Shown: piece after piece, positions 1 through 7,487 of the stretch | How positions within the stretch are numbered: the first letter of the stretch is position 1 | Layout: every line of letters begins with the position of its first letter | From: Perlabentimonas sp046542995 | GTDB lineage: Bacteria; Bacteroidota; Bacteroidia; Bacteroidales; Tenuifilaceae | Assembly: GCA_046542995.1 (NCBI GenBank) | Contig: JBKHAH010000059.1 | Coordinates: 1-20,240 of the forward strand | Direction: 5' to 3' | DNA: 20,240 bases | The notes under the pieces: model-generated | Seen by the model: only the letters and a program-made list of their open reading frames with translations | Told to the model about the DNA's origin: nothing | Database searches by the model: none | Translations under genes and position numbers: made by a program

Positions 1-83
1 ATAATAAAACTACTTGGAACTTTAATGATTTAATCAGAACATTCCATCATTTTTTATAAAACAGAACTAAGCGGGAGGAGTAA

Positions 84-2555
84 TTAAAACTTTGCTGTAA
101 TTTTTACATTAATTCTGCGTGATGTTAAGTAGTTTGGTACAGCATACTTGCCTGATTCGTTATTCTGGTTTGATACGGTTTGTACCCAGAGGTAGGATAT
201 CGTATTCCTAAAATCGAAAAGGTTAAATATTTCTACACCCACCCATAGGCTTTTGAGCCAGAGCACATTGGCTAATTGTCCATTCTCGCTATTGCTTTCG
301 TCTTTAAAAACTTTGGTGAAGCCAATATCTACCCTTTTGTAAGAAGGCATTCTGGCAACCAAATCGTAACGAGGAGAGTTAGGCATGCTAAAGGGTAGTC
401 CGGTTCCGTAATATCCGGTTAGGTGTACCCTGTATGTTGGGTTTCCAGGCAGGTAATCCTGAAAAAATGCGCCAACGCTAAAACGTTGGTCGGTAGGGCG
501 CGGATAGTAACCTGGGTATTCCACATTCCCGTTTTCATTTATAAAGGAGTCGTTTTTTATATCTTCATACGTCCTCATAAATGATATGCTGGCCCACGAT
601 TCAGCCCCGGGAACAAATTCACCATTAATTTTAAAATCAACACCCTGGGCGTATCCTCTAGCAATATTCTCACCAGAATATTTAACTCTCACGTTATCAA
701 TCTTGTAGGGTACAAGGTTGTTCATCTCCTTGTGGTATAGTTCTGCTTGAAATCTGAAGGGTCGTTTCCATGCAGAAAACAGGTATTCAACCCCAAATAC
801 TGCATGTAAGGACTCCTGTGCTTTGATGTTAGTGTTAAGCGTTCCGTCGGGTTTTCGGTACTCTTTGTATATTGGGGGTTGGTGATAGTAACCACCTGAT
901 ATATGGAATGCAATATCCCTGTTCCAATTGGGTTTTATCATTAGTGTTGCTCTAGGACTAACATTCCATTTGCTATTGAAGGTCCAGTAACTAAACCTTA
1001 CACCTGCCGTTGTTGTTAATTCCCAACTATTTAATTGTTTTGTATGGCTGTTCTGAATAAATCCCGAAAATCTTTGCGAGGAAAGTTCGAGTTGCGACTT
1101 TAAATGGTAAGGAAGTATAAGTTCATTCCCATCATAAGGTACTGCATACCCAGAGGAATCGATAAGTTCCCACTCGCTTATCCTATCATTAATACTTTCG
1201 TATTGAAACCTAACGCCCCATTTAATCCTATTGGTTTTGGTTACATGCGAGCCCCGATGCTCTAATCTGAAGAAGTTTGCATCCAAGAAATTTCGGGCAT
1301 GATTCATAAAGCCTCCAAGACCAACATTAATAAGGCTATCTCCGTAAGTATTCGACCCGAGAGTATTGTCCAGCTCGTTTAGAAGGTACTCCCCTGAAAT
1401 ATCGAAGGTTTCTGATTCTGTTGCGCTATAGTTGCTGCTAATGAATTTAAGTATGGTTTCCTCATTAGGTCTGTAGTCAGCAGTTATTGCACCTTGTATG
1501 GTTTCAAACCTGTTTAGTTCCTGTCCCTGATAAAAGACTTTTAGCTGAAGGGCGTTGGTAAAAGAACCGAATCGGGTTTCTCTAACTTGTGGAACAAACT
1601 GGTAGCTGTTTGATGAGAAATTTCCCAGAAAGCTCATCCTGAATTTTGGATTGAAACGCCAGGCTAAATTTGTCTGAAAGTCGATAAACGAAGGAGTGTA
1701 ATCTCCACCCTCATCAAGCGTGGTTAATAGGTACTTTGAGGTTTTATACCTAATTCCGGTTAAATGGGTGAATTTTCCGTTAGCACCAACCCCCTCAACC
1801 GTTCCGTTGGCACCCATAAATGAGACCTCGGTACCAGCAGTGTTTTTTGTTGGTGTTCTGTACCTAATGCTAAGTACTGATGACATTTTATCACCATACT
1901 CAGCATTAAATCCGCCAGCAGAGAACTCTACGCCCTCAACCATATCGGAATTTATAAAACTTAGCCCTTCCTGCTGTCCAGACCGAATAAGGAAGGGGCG
2001 ATAAATTTCTATGTCATTCACATAAACCAGATTCTCATCAAAGTTTCCTCCCCTTACGGAGTACTGAGAGCTCATTTCATGAGCAGATGACACCCCAGGC
2101 AAAGATTTTAAAATTGACTCGAAGCTTCCCGATGCATCTGGCACAAACTCTATGTCCTTATGGTTTATCCTCTCAATATTACCAAATCTTTTATGCGAAG
2201 ATATTACCGAGACTTCGTCAATTTTTCCGCTCACTGGCATTAGGGTTATGTTAATTCGTTTTACTTCGTTGCTCTTAATTGAAACGACCATAGAATCAGG
2301 CTCAAAACCAACCGATGAATATATTATTGTTAGTTTAGTATTTGCAGGTATGGGGAGCTGGTAAAAACCCTGATTATTAGTGGCAGTACCCAAAGAGGTG
2401 CCTTTAACTATTACATTGGCGAATGGAATTGCATTTCCATCTTTTTCTTTCACAAATCCATCAATCAACCCTTGGCTTTGTGCTTGTAAATTAAAACAAA
2501 GGGCAACCCCCAAAATGCTAATAGCGATATGCTTAATAAGTTTATTACCCGTCAA
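84..2555 (-). CDS. TonB-dependent outer-membrane receptor with carboxypeptidase-like N-terminal domain
   Basis: Predicted outer-membrane beta-barrel importer of 823 residues that would use TonB energy to take up an unidentified ligand. Residues 1-25 are a signal peptide (basic NKLIKH, hydrophobic core, AQ at the cleavage region). Residues about 28-110 resemble the carboxypeptidase-regulatory-like beta-sandwich common in Bacteroidota receptors (GxVxxxxGxxIPFANVIVKGTSLGTATNNQGFY). Residues about 130-235 are the plug (SILKSLPGV, YSVRGGNFDENLVYVNDIEIY, GGFNAEYGDKMSSVLSIRYR). The remainder is barrel and ends in a terminal Phe, typical of outer-membrane proteins. The start is TTG: an in-frame stop lies just upstream and no ATG sits near the signal peptide. 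No SusD-type lipoprotein gene is adjacent on the visible sides, so this is not an evident SusCD pair; the substrate cannot be read from sequence. The downstream neighbour lies outside the window. Confidence 0.9.
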   Translation of the reverse strand: MTGNKLIKHIAISILGVALCFNLQAQSQGLIDGFVKEKDGNAIPFANVIVKGTSLGTATNNQGFYQLPIPANTKLTIIYSSVGFEPDSMVVSIKSNEVKRINITLMPVSGKIDEVSVISSHKRFGNIERINHKDIEFVPDASGSFESILKSLPGVSSAHEMSSQYSVRGGNFDENLVYVNDIEIYRPFLIRSGQQEGLSFINSDMVEGVEFSAGGFNAEYGDKMSSVLSIRYRTPTKNTAGTEVSFMGANGTVEGVGANGKFTHLTGIRYKTSKYLLTTLDEGGDYTPSFIDFQTNLAWRFNPKFRMSFLGNFSSNSYQFVPQVRETRFGSFTNALQLKVFYQGQELNRFETIQGAITADYRPNEETILKFISSNYSATESETFDISGEYLLNELDNTLGSNTYGDSLINVGLGGFMNHARNFLDANFFRLEHRGSHVTKTNRIKWGVRFQYESINDRISEWELIDSSGYAVPYDGNELILPYHLKSQLELSSQRFSGFIQNSHTKQLNSWELTTTAGVRFSYWTFNSKWNVSPRATLMIKPNWNRDIAFHISGGYYHQPPIYKEYRKPDGTLNTNIKAQESLHAVFGVEYLFSAWKRPFRFQAELYHKEMNNLVPYKIDNVRVKYSGENIARGYAQGVDFKINGEFVPGAESWASISFMRTYEDIKNDSFINENGNVEYPGYYPRPTDQRFSVGAFFQDYLPGNPTYRVHLTGYYGTGLPFSMPNSPRYDLVARMPSYKRVDIGFTKVFKDESNSENGQLANVLWLKSLWVGVEIFNLFDFRNTISYLWVQTVSNQNNESGKYAVPNYLTSRRINVKITAKF

Positions 2556-2624
2556 TTTTTTAAGAAATTTAAAATGTACTTACCGTATTATTCAGTATAA
2601 ATGCATGTATCATATAATAAAACG

Positions 2625-2632
2625 CAAAGCTA
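2625..2632 (-). promoter_or_regulatory. Bacteroidota -7 promoter box for the TonB-dependent receptor
   Basis: On the minus strand this reads TAGCTTTG, an exact match to the Bacteroidota sigma-A -7 element TAnnTTTG. Transcription would start near 2618, giving a leader of about 60 nt before the TTG start at 2555. A TTTG is present upstream (2646-2649) but the 13-nt spacer is shorter than usual, so the -33 element is uncertain. Confidence 0.5.
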
Positions 2633-2693
2633 CAAGAAAATTGTACAAAGAATTATTCTTGCTGAAAAATATTCTTTCCCGTACCATAAAAAT

Positions 2694-2734
2694 GCCAAAA
2701 TGACATTTTTTTGTAGTTACGGTGTCAAAATGGC
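2694..2734. repeat. Symmetric inverted repeat overlapping the hsp20 promoter
   Basis: GCCA-AAA-TGACA (2694-2705) faces TGTCA-AAA-TGGC (2723-2734), separated by 17 nt. The outer GCCA/TGGC and inner TGACA/TGTCA halves are exact reverse complements; only the AAA linkers break the symmetry. The TGGC of the right arm is also the -24 element of the sigma-54-like promoter. It is a plausible regulator-binding site; which protein binds is unknown. Confidence 0.55.
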
Positions 2735-2745
2735 TCACGAATTGC
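2731..2745 (+). promoter_or_regulatory. Putative sigma-54 (RpoN) promoter of hsp20
   Basis: TGGCTCACGAATTGC has GG and GC separated by exactly 10 nt, the invariant -24/-12 spacing of sigma-54 promoters, and keeps TGGC and TTGC of the consensus TGGCACG-N4-TTGC. Transcription would begin near 2757, leaving a leader of about 54 nt before the hsp20 ATG at 2811. No exact TAnnTTTG box was seen in this orientation. Confidence 0.6.
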
Positions 2746-2810
2746 GTTGGTACGATTTTTATTTGTATTGATTATAAACAATTAGTATTAACCAAAAAAA
2801 CAAAATAGTT

Positions 2811-3254
2811 ATGACACTACTAAGTATTTCTCGTCCACGTACGATGAGTAGCTCAGCAAACAGAGACAGATATGCCGATTTGATGAATCGGTATGCATCC
2901 ACTAATGCAGGAGCAAACAGTAATGAGAATTTACCTTCTGTTAATATAATTGAGGATGCAGAAGAGTATAGAATTAACCTTGCGGTGCCTGGGTACAAAA
3001 AGGATGAAATATCAATAAATATTGATAATGACCAATTAATTTTTGAGGCAAATCCAATGAATGAAGAGAAAGAGAGTTTTACTTATATGGTAAAAGAATT
3101 CTCAAAGAATCCATTTAAGCGGACTTTTACCTTAGGTAAAACTGTTGACACGTCTAAAGTTGAAGCTAAGCATAACGAAGGGATTTTAACCATAGTTCTT
3201 GCAAAAAAGGAGGAGGCAAAGGACAAGCCGCCACGTACCATTAAGGTTAGTTAG
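2811..3254 (+). CDS. Small heat-shock protein, Hsp20/alpha-crystallin family
   Basis: An ATP-independent holdase chaperone of 147 residues that should bind unfolding proteins in the cytoplasm as a large oligomer. Residues 1-40 are a polar, Ser/Asn/Arg-rich N-terminal arm. The alpha-crystallin domain covers about 41-137 (LPSVNIIEDAEEYRINLAVPGYKKDEISINI and the signature AxxxxGxLTIxL as AKHNEGILTIVL). The end, TIKVS, contains an I-x-V tail motif of the kind that docks neighbouring dimers. The ATG at 2811 is used; Met12 is an alternative start. It is a single-gene unit with its own promoter region and terminator, divergent from the TonB receptor. The sigma-54-like promoter suggests stress control through an enhancer-binding activator rather than the housekeeping sigma factor (inference). 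Confidence 0.93.
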   Translation: MTLLSISRPRTMSSSANRDRYADLMNRYASTNAGANSNENLPSVNIIEDAEEYRINLAVPGYKKDEISINIDNDQLIFEANPMNEEKESFTYMVKEFSKNPFKRTFTLGKTVDTSKVEAKHNEGILTIVLAKKEEAKDKPPRTIKVS

Positions 3255-3275
3255 TAAATTGTAGTTTAAACTGTT

Positions 3276-3309
3276 ACCGTGTTCATGCTTTTATGAGCAC
3301 GGTTTTTTT
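3276..3309 (+). terminator. Rho-independent terminator after hsp20
   Basis: An 11-bp stem (ACCGTGTTCAT with ATGAGCACGGT, one G-T wobble), a 6-nt loop and a run of seven T, starting 21 nt past the hsp20 stop codon. Confidence 0.9.
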
Positions 3310-3492
3310 GTTGTGTGCACCATTGTTCAAGTGTATATACAAAAAGGAGCATACTCCCCATGTACTATTGAATTTTAGACGAGAATAAACTTTCTGGTTC
3401 TTTCTAAATCTATTTAAGATTATAGTAAAAGAGCAACGCAATTTCTTTTTGATATAAAAAAATGTTTAAAAGGTTGATTTTTATTAAAATTG
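3310..3492. other. Non-coding AT-rich spacer between hsp20 terminator and DUF349 promoter
   Basis: Part of a 336-nt gene-free interval (3255-3590). Apart from the hsp20 terminator on its left and the promoter on its right I see no credible coding frame, RNA gene or strong hairpin. The only local symmetry is a short GGAG-CATA-CTCC near 3346-3357, too small to interpret. Confidence 0.5.
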
Positions 3493-3523
3493 TTTGAGCA
3501 TTAGTACATATTGCCTATTTTCG
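3493..3523 (+). promoter_or_regulatory. Bacteroidota-type promoter of the DUF349-pyrG region
   Basis: TTTG at 3493-3496, a 19-nt spacer, then TATTTTCG at 3516-3523 (one mismatch to TAnnTTTG). Both boxes and the spacing fit the Bacteroidota housekeeping promoter. Transcription would start near 3530, about 60 nt before the ATG at 3591. Confidence 0.65.
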
Positions 3524-3590
3524 TAGGCTGAAATTAAGCAATAATCATTTCGTTTTTTTTATTTGTAAAAAAGCGTAAATACTCTAACTC

Positions 3591-5699
3591 ATGGAAACTA
3601 AAGACCAGAAGGATCCGATCAAAGATGATCAGTTCGGCAACGCCGAAAATATGCAGAATACTTCCGACCAGAACGAGCATCAGTCATCTAATGACTCTGA
3701 TGATGAGCAACCAGAATCAACTTCTGACAGCATTGATGATGAAAGAAAGAAGACTGACAATCAGTCTGAAACAGAAACAGCTGAGGACACAAAGGAGGAG
3801 GTTGATGAGGTAGCTGAACCTAGAGCAAAAGAAGACGTAAAGTCTAATCCACAAGCTGAAACAACTAAAGAGCCTGAGCAGCACATTAATGATGAAAAAG
3901 AGGAGCATGACAATGAGAATGCTCCTGCAGCCAAGTCTGAGAATGAAGCTGAAGCAACAACCAAATCTAATGAAGATGAGGAGGTTGATTTTGCATTACT
4001 TTCAAGAGAAGAGCTAATTGAAAAATTAGCTGCACTCATATCTAGCAAACCGATTCATCAAATTAGGGCTGATGTAGATAGCATTAAAGTTAATTTTTAT
4101 AAAAAGCATAAAGCTGAATATGAGCGTAAGCGCAAAGATTGGGTAGATTCAGGTGGAGATATTGAGGAGTTTGAAGCGCCTAATGATATGCTCGAACCTC
4201 AAATTAAGGAGCTTTTTAAGCAGTACCGAGCAAAAAAGGCAGAGTATAACCGCGACTTGGAGAAAGTTAAGCAGCATAATCTCGAGCTCAAGCAAGCAAT
4301 TATTGAGGAGATAAAAGAGCTGGTTAATCGTAACGAGTCTGTCAATAAAACTTTTCAGGATTTTAGGGAGCTTCAGCAAAGGTTTAGAGATGTTGGCCCC
4401 GTTCCCCAAGCAAGTTTAAACGATCTTTGGGAGACCTACCATCACCATGTGCAAAACTTTTACGATTATGTTAAGATAAATAAGGAGCTAAAGGATCTTG
4501 ACCTAAAAAAGAATCTGGAAGAAAAGATTTCGCTTTGCGAGAAAGCAGAGGAGCTGCTTTTGGAGCCTGCTATTGTTGTTGCCTTTAAAAAGCTTCAGAA
4601 ACTACATAACCAATGGAGAGAAGTTGGCCCTGTTCCGCACGAGCATAGGAATGAAATATGGGATCGCTTTAAAGAGGTGACCACTGCAATAAATAAAAAG
4701 CATCAGGAGCATTTTGAGACGTTACGCGAAGAGCAGAAATCGAATCTTGAAGCAAAAAAGGCTCTTTGCGAGAATGCAGAGAGGATAGCTGAAACCGATA
4801 TTAAAAGCACGAAAGATTGGAATAAGTATTCCAAGGAGATGATTGAACTCCAGAAGGTTTGGAAAACAATCGGTTTTGCACCTAAAAAAGATAACAATAA
4901 AATATATGATAGATTTAGAGCAGCATGCGACTCCTTTTTTAATAGGAAAAGAGAGTTTTACAAGGAATCAAGAGAGGAGCAGCTTAACAACCTTCAGTTA
5001 AAGACAGAACTATGTATCCAGGCCGAAGGCATTAAGGATAGCACCGAGTGGAAAAAAACCACTGAGGAGCTTATCAATCTACAGAAGCGATGGAAAGAGA
5101 TAGGCCCAGTTCCCCGAAAGAATAGCGATGAGGTATGGAAAAGGTTCCGTGCGGCATGTGATTATTTTTTCAATAATAAATCGGAACATTTTGCTACCGT
5201 TGATAATAAGTATGAGAAAAATTTAAAGGACAAGGAAGCGCTCGTTAGTGAGATACAAGATTTCAAAGCAGGAGAAAACGTTGAGGAGTCCCTTAAAAAG
5301 CTAAAAGAATTCCAAAGGCGTTGGGCAGAGATAGGGTTTGTACCCATTAAAAAGAAGGACGAATTGCAAAAGGCATACCGCGAGGCTATTAATAAGCATT
5401 TTGAGAATCTAAAAATTGATAACTCCAGGAAGAATATCCTAAGGTTTAAAACTAAGGTTGATACCCTGCAAGGCAATCCCAAGGGAGAAAATAAGCTCCG
5501 TTTTGAGCGCGACAAGCTATTTAATCAGCTAAAGCAGCTTGAGAACGATATCGTTTTGTGGGAGAATAATATTGGATTCTTTGCAAAATCGAAAAATGCA
5601 GAGCAGCTTAAAAAGGAGGTGGAGAAAAAGATAGAGAAGGCCCGTGCAGACATTAAAGTAATTACTGAGAAAATCCGCCTTATTGATAGCATGGAGTAA
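3591..5699 (+). CDS. DUF349 repeat protein with acidic disordered N-terminus
   Basis: A 702-residue predicted cytoplasmic protein of unknown function; no signal peptide or membrane segment. Residues 1-132 are low-complexity and very rich in Glu, Asp, Ser, Asn and Lys, probably disordered. From about residue 135 the protein is almost entirely charged helices. The DUF349 core W-x-x-(I/V)-G-(P/F)-(V/A)-P recurs five times, near residues 265 (FRDVGPVP), 342 (WREVGPVP), 424 (WKTIGFAP), 501 (WKEIGPVP) and 578 (WAEIGFVP), giving a period of 77-82 residues. The inner copies are followed by (I/V)(W/Y)(D/K)RF(R/K) and Phe/His-rich helices. Residues about 640-702 are a C-terminal coiled coil. It has its own promoter and lies 41 nt upstream of pyrG, with which it may be co-transcribed. 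The family has no enzyme motif I can recognise; a scaffold or nucleic-acid-associated role would be a guess. Confidence 0.88.
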   Translation: METKDQKDPIKDDQFGNAENMQNTSDQNEHQSSNDSDDEQPESTSDSIDDERKKTDNQSETETAEDTKEEVDEVAEPRAKEDVKSNPQAETTKEPEQHINDEKEEHDNENAPAAKSENEAEATTKSNEDEEVDFALLSREELIEKLAALISSKPIHQIRADVDSIKVNFYKKHKAEYERKRKDWVDSGGDIEEFEAPNDMLEPQIKELFKQYRAKKAEYNRDLEKVKQHNLELKQAIIEEIKELVNRNESVNKTFQDFRELQQRFRDVGPVPQASLNDLWETYHHHVQNFYDYVKINKELKDLDLKKNLEEKISLCEKAEELLLEPAIVVAFKKLQKLHNQWREVGPVPHEHRNEIWDRFKEVTTAINKKHQEHFETLREEQKSNLEAKKALCENAERIAETDIKSTKDWNKYSKEMIELQKVWKTIGFAPKKDNNKIYDRFRAACDSFFNRKREFYKESREEQLNNLQLKTELCIQAEGIKDSTEWKKTTEELINLQKRWKEIGPVPRKNSDEVWKRFRAACDYFFNNKSEHFATVDNKYEKNLKDKEALVSEIQDFKAGENVEESLKKLKEFQRRWAEIGFVPIKKKDELQKAYREAINKHFENLKIDNSRKNILRFKTKVDTLQGNPKGENKLRFERDKLFNQLKQLENDIVLWENNIGFFAKSKNAEQLKKEVEKKIEKARADIKVITEKIRLIDSME

Positions 5700-5740
5700 C
5701 TTTCAGCCGTACAATATATTTTTTTAACTATTATAATATC

Positions 5741-7357
5741 ATGCCGCACAATACAAAATACGTTTTTGTTACAGGCGGAGTAACCTCCTCTTTGGGTAAA
5801 GGAATTATCTCTGCCTCGTTAGCAAAACTCCTCCAAAGCCGTGGGTACTCAGTAACCATACAAAAGCTTGACCCTTACATAAATGTTGACCCCGGAACCC
5901 TAAACCCTTACGAACACGGTGAGTGCTATGTAACGGAGGATGGTGCAGAAACCGATTTGGACCTGGGACACTACGAGCGTTTTCTAAATACGCACACAAC
6001 CCAGTCTAACAACGTAACAACCGGAAGAATATACCAATCGGTTATTAACAAGGAGCGGAGAGGGGAGTACCTCGGTAAAACGGTTCAGGTAATTCCCCAT
6101 ATAACCGATGAGATTAAGCGCAGAATCAAACTCCTCGGTACAAAGCATAAGTATGATGTGGTTATTACTGAGATTGGCGGAACTGTTGGCGACATTGAAT
6201 CGTTGCCCTATGTGGAGGCTGTTCGCCAGCTAAAATGGGAGCTGGGAACTTCAAATTCCGTTTTCATACATCTAACCCTTGTGCCATACTTGGCAGCATC
6301 AGGCGAGTTAAAAACGAAACCCACGCAGCACTCGGTAAAAGTACTCCTTGAGAATGGTATTCAGCCAGATATCCTTGTGCTTCGAACAGAGCACTCCCTT
6401 ACAAAAGAGATTAGAAAAAAGGTAGCCTTATTTTGCAACGTTAACCTCGATTCTGTAATTGAATCAATAGATGTATCTACCATTTACGAGGTACCACTGC
6501 TTATGCAGAAAGAAAAACTTGACACGATTGTACTTTCAAAGTTAAATCTACCTTTTGGGGAAAATCCAGAGCTAAAAAAATGGAAGCAATTCATAGCAAC
6601 TCTAAAAAAACCCAAGCACAGTGTTAAAATTGGTTTGGTAGGGAAATATGTTGAGCTCCCCGATGCATATAAATCCATAATGGAGGCACTAATTCATGGG
6701 GGTGCAAGCAACGAGTGTAAGGTAGAACTTGAAGCAATTCATTCAGAGGAAATTAATAATGATAATGTTGAGAGCAAGCTTTGCGGGTTTTCAGGTATAA
6801 TTGTTGCTCCGGGGTTTGGACAAAGAGGTATTGAGGGGAAAATTGAAACGGCCAGGTATGCTCGTGAGAATGGTATCCCATTCCTCGGTATTTGCCTTGG
6901 TATGCAATGTGCTGTTATTGAGTTTGCTCGTAATGTAATAGGTTATGCTGATGCTAACTCAACAGAAATGACCAGGACAAAGCATCCTGTAATCGATCTG
7001 ATGGAGGACCAGAAAGGCATTACAGATAAAGGGGGAACCATGCGTTTAGGAGCCTACCCCTGTACATTGAAGAAAGGGACCAAAGCCTTTGCCGCTTATA
7101 ATACGTCTGATATTGAGGAGAGGCACAGGCATCGGTATGAGTTAAACAACGATTTTCTTGATGATATAACAAGGAAAGGGATGGTACCCTCTGGTATTAA
7201 TCCTGATACTGGATTAGTAGAAATCGTTGAAATTAGTAATCACCCTTGGTTTGTTGGGGTGCAGTTTCATCCTGAGTATAAAAGTACGGTAATTAAACCA
7301 CATCCATTGTTCGAGAGTTTAATAAAAGCAGCGCTTGAATTTAAAGGGAAAAATTAA
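5741..7357 (+). CDS. pyrG: CTP synthase (glutamine-hydrolysing)
   Basis: Makes CTP from UTP, ATP and glutamine, the last step of de novo pyrimidine nucleotide synthesis. At 538 residues it is the usual length (E. coli 545). The N-terminal synthase (amidoligase) domain starts with the nucleotide-binding loop FVTGGVTSSLGKG (9-21) and includes KLDPYINVDPGT (42-53) and EIGGTVGDIES (144-154). The C-terminal class I glutamine amidotransferase domain has the nucleophile Cys385 in GICLGMQ and the His510/Glu512 pair in FHPEY. All key residues are present, so it should be active. The gene begins 41 nt after the DUF349 gene and is followed by yidC, an order I recall as common in Bacteroidota. The spacer contains only a poor -7-like box (TATATTTT), so read-through from the DUF349 promoter is likely. 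Confidence 0.98.
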   Translation: MPHNTKYVFVTGGVTSSLGKGIISASLAKLLQSRGYSVTIQKLDPYINVDPGTLNPYEHGECYVTEDGAETDLDLGHYERFLNTHTTQSNNVTTGRIYQSVINKERRGEYLGKTVQVIPHITDEIKRRIKLLGTKHKYDVVITEIGGTVGDIESLPYVEAVRQLKWELGTSNSVFIHLTLVPYLAASGELKTKPTQHSVKVLLENGIQPDILVLRTEHSLTKEIRKKVALFCNVNLDSVIESIDVSTIYEVPLLMQKEKLDTIVLSKLNLPFGENPELKKWKQFIATLKKPKHSVKIGLVGKYVELPDAYKSIMEALIHGGASNECKVELEAIHSEEINNDNVESKLCGFSGIIVAPGFGQRGIEGKIETARYARENGIPFLGICLGMQCAVIEFARNVIGYADANSTEMTRTKHPVIDLMEDQKGITDKGGTMRLGAYPCTLKKGTKAFAAYNTSDIEERHRHRYELNNDFLDDITRKGMVPSGINPDTGLVEIVEISNHPWFVGVQFHPEYKSTVIKPHPLFESLIKAALEFKGKN

Positions 7358-7437
7358 CCGTCATCATTTTTTTTAATGCCAAATTTGAGTTAAATCAAAT
7401 TAAACAGGATAAACTTTTTTTAATAGCATAATTAATA

Positions 7438-7471
7438 AGTTAACTTTGTGCGATTTTTCAAAAAGTTAACT
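7438..7471. repeat. 10-bp perfect inverted repeat across the yidC promoter and leader
   Basis: AGTTAACTTT (7438-7447) and AAAGTTAACT (7462-7471) are exact reverse complements with a 14-nt spacer. The left arm overlaps the -7 box and the right arm ends 16 nt before the yidC ATG. It could be an operator for a dimeric regulator. An RNA hairpin would form only in transcripts that start upstream, such as pyrG read-through. Confidence 0.55.
7441..7448 (+). promoter_or_regulatory. Bacteroidota -7 promoter box of yidC
   Basis: TAACTTTG is an exact match to TAnnTTTG. A T-rich TTTT at 7418-7421 is 19 nt upstream and could serve as a degenerate -33 box. The predicted start near 7455 leaves a leader of about 33 nt before the ATG at 7488. 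Confidence 0.6.
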
Positions 7472-7487
7472 ATAAATAAGTAATAAA

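Noticed and set aside
2673..2696. Possible divergent second sigma-54 promoter on the minus strand next to the hsp20 dyad
   Set aside because: TTGGCA is present, but the -12 position reads GT instead of GC at the required spacing, and the receptor has a better consensus -7 box downstream.
2759..2998. Minus-strand open frame with hydrophobic segments, antisense to hsp20
   Set aside because: It lies over a clear Hsp20 coding sequence and the hsp20 leader; its hydrophobicity is what antisense of a charged protein gives.
3761..4048. Ser-rich minus-strand open frame inside the DUF349 gene
   Set aside because: It is the antisense reading of Glu/Asp/Lys codons in the acidic N-terminal region and carries no independent start signal or family resemblance.
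7382..7401. AATTTGA / TCAAATT hairpin after pyrG as a terminator
   Set aside because: A 7-bp A/T-rich stem with no following T-run; too weak to call a terminator.
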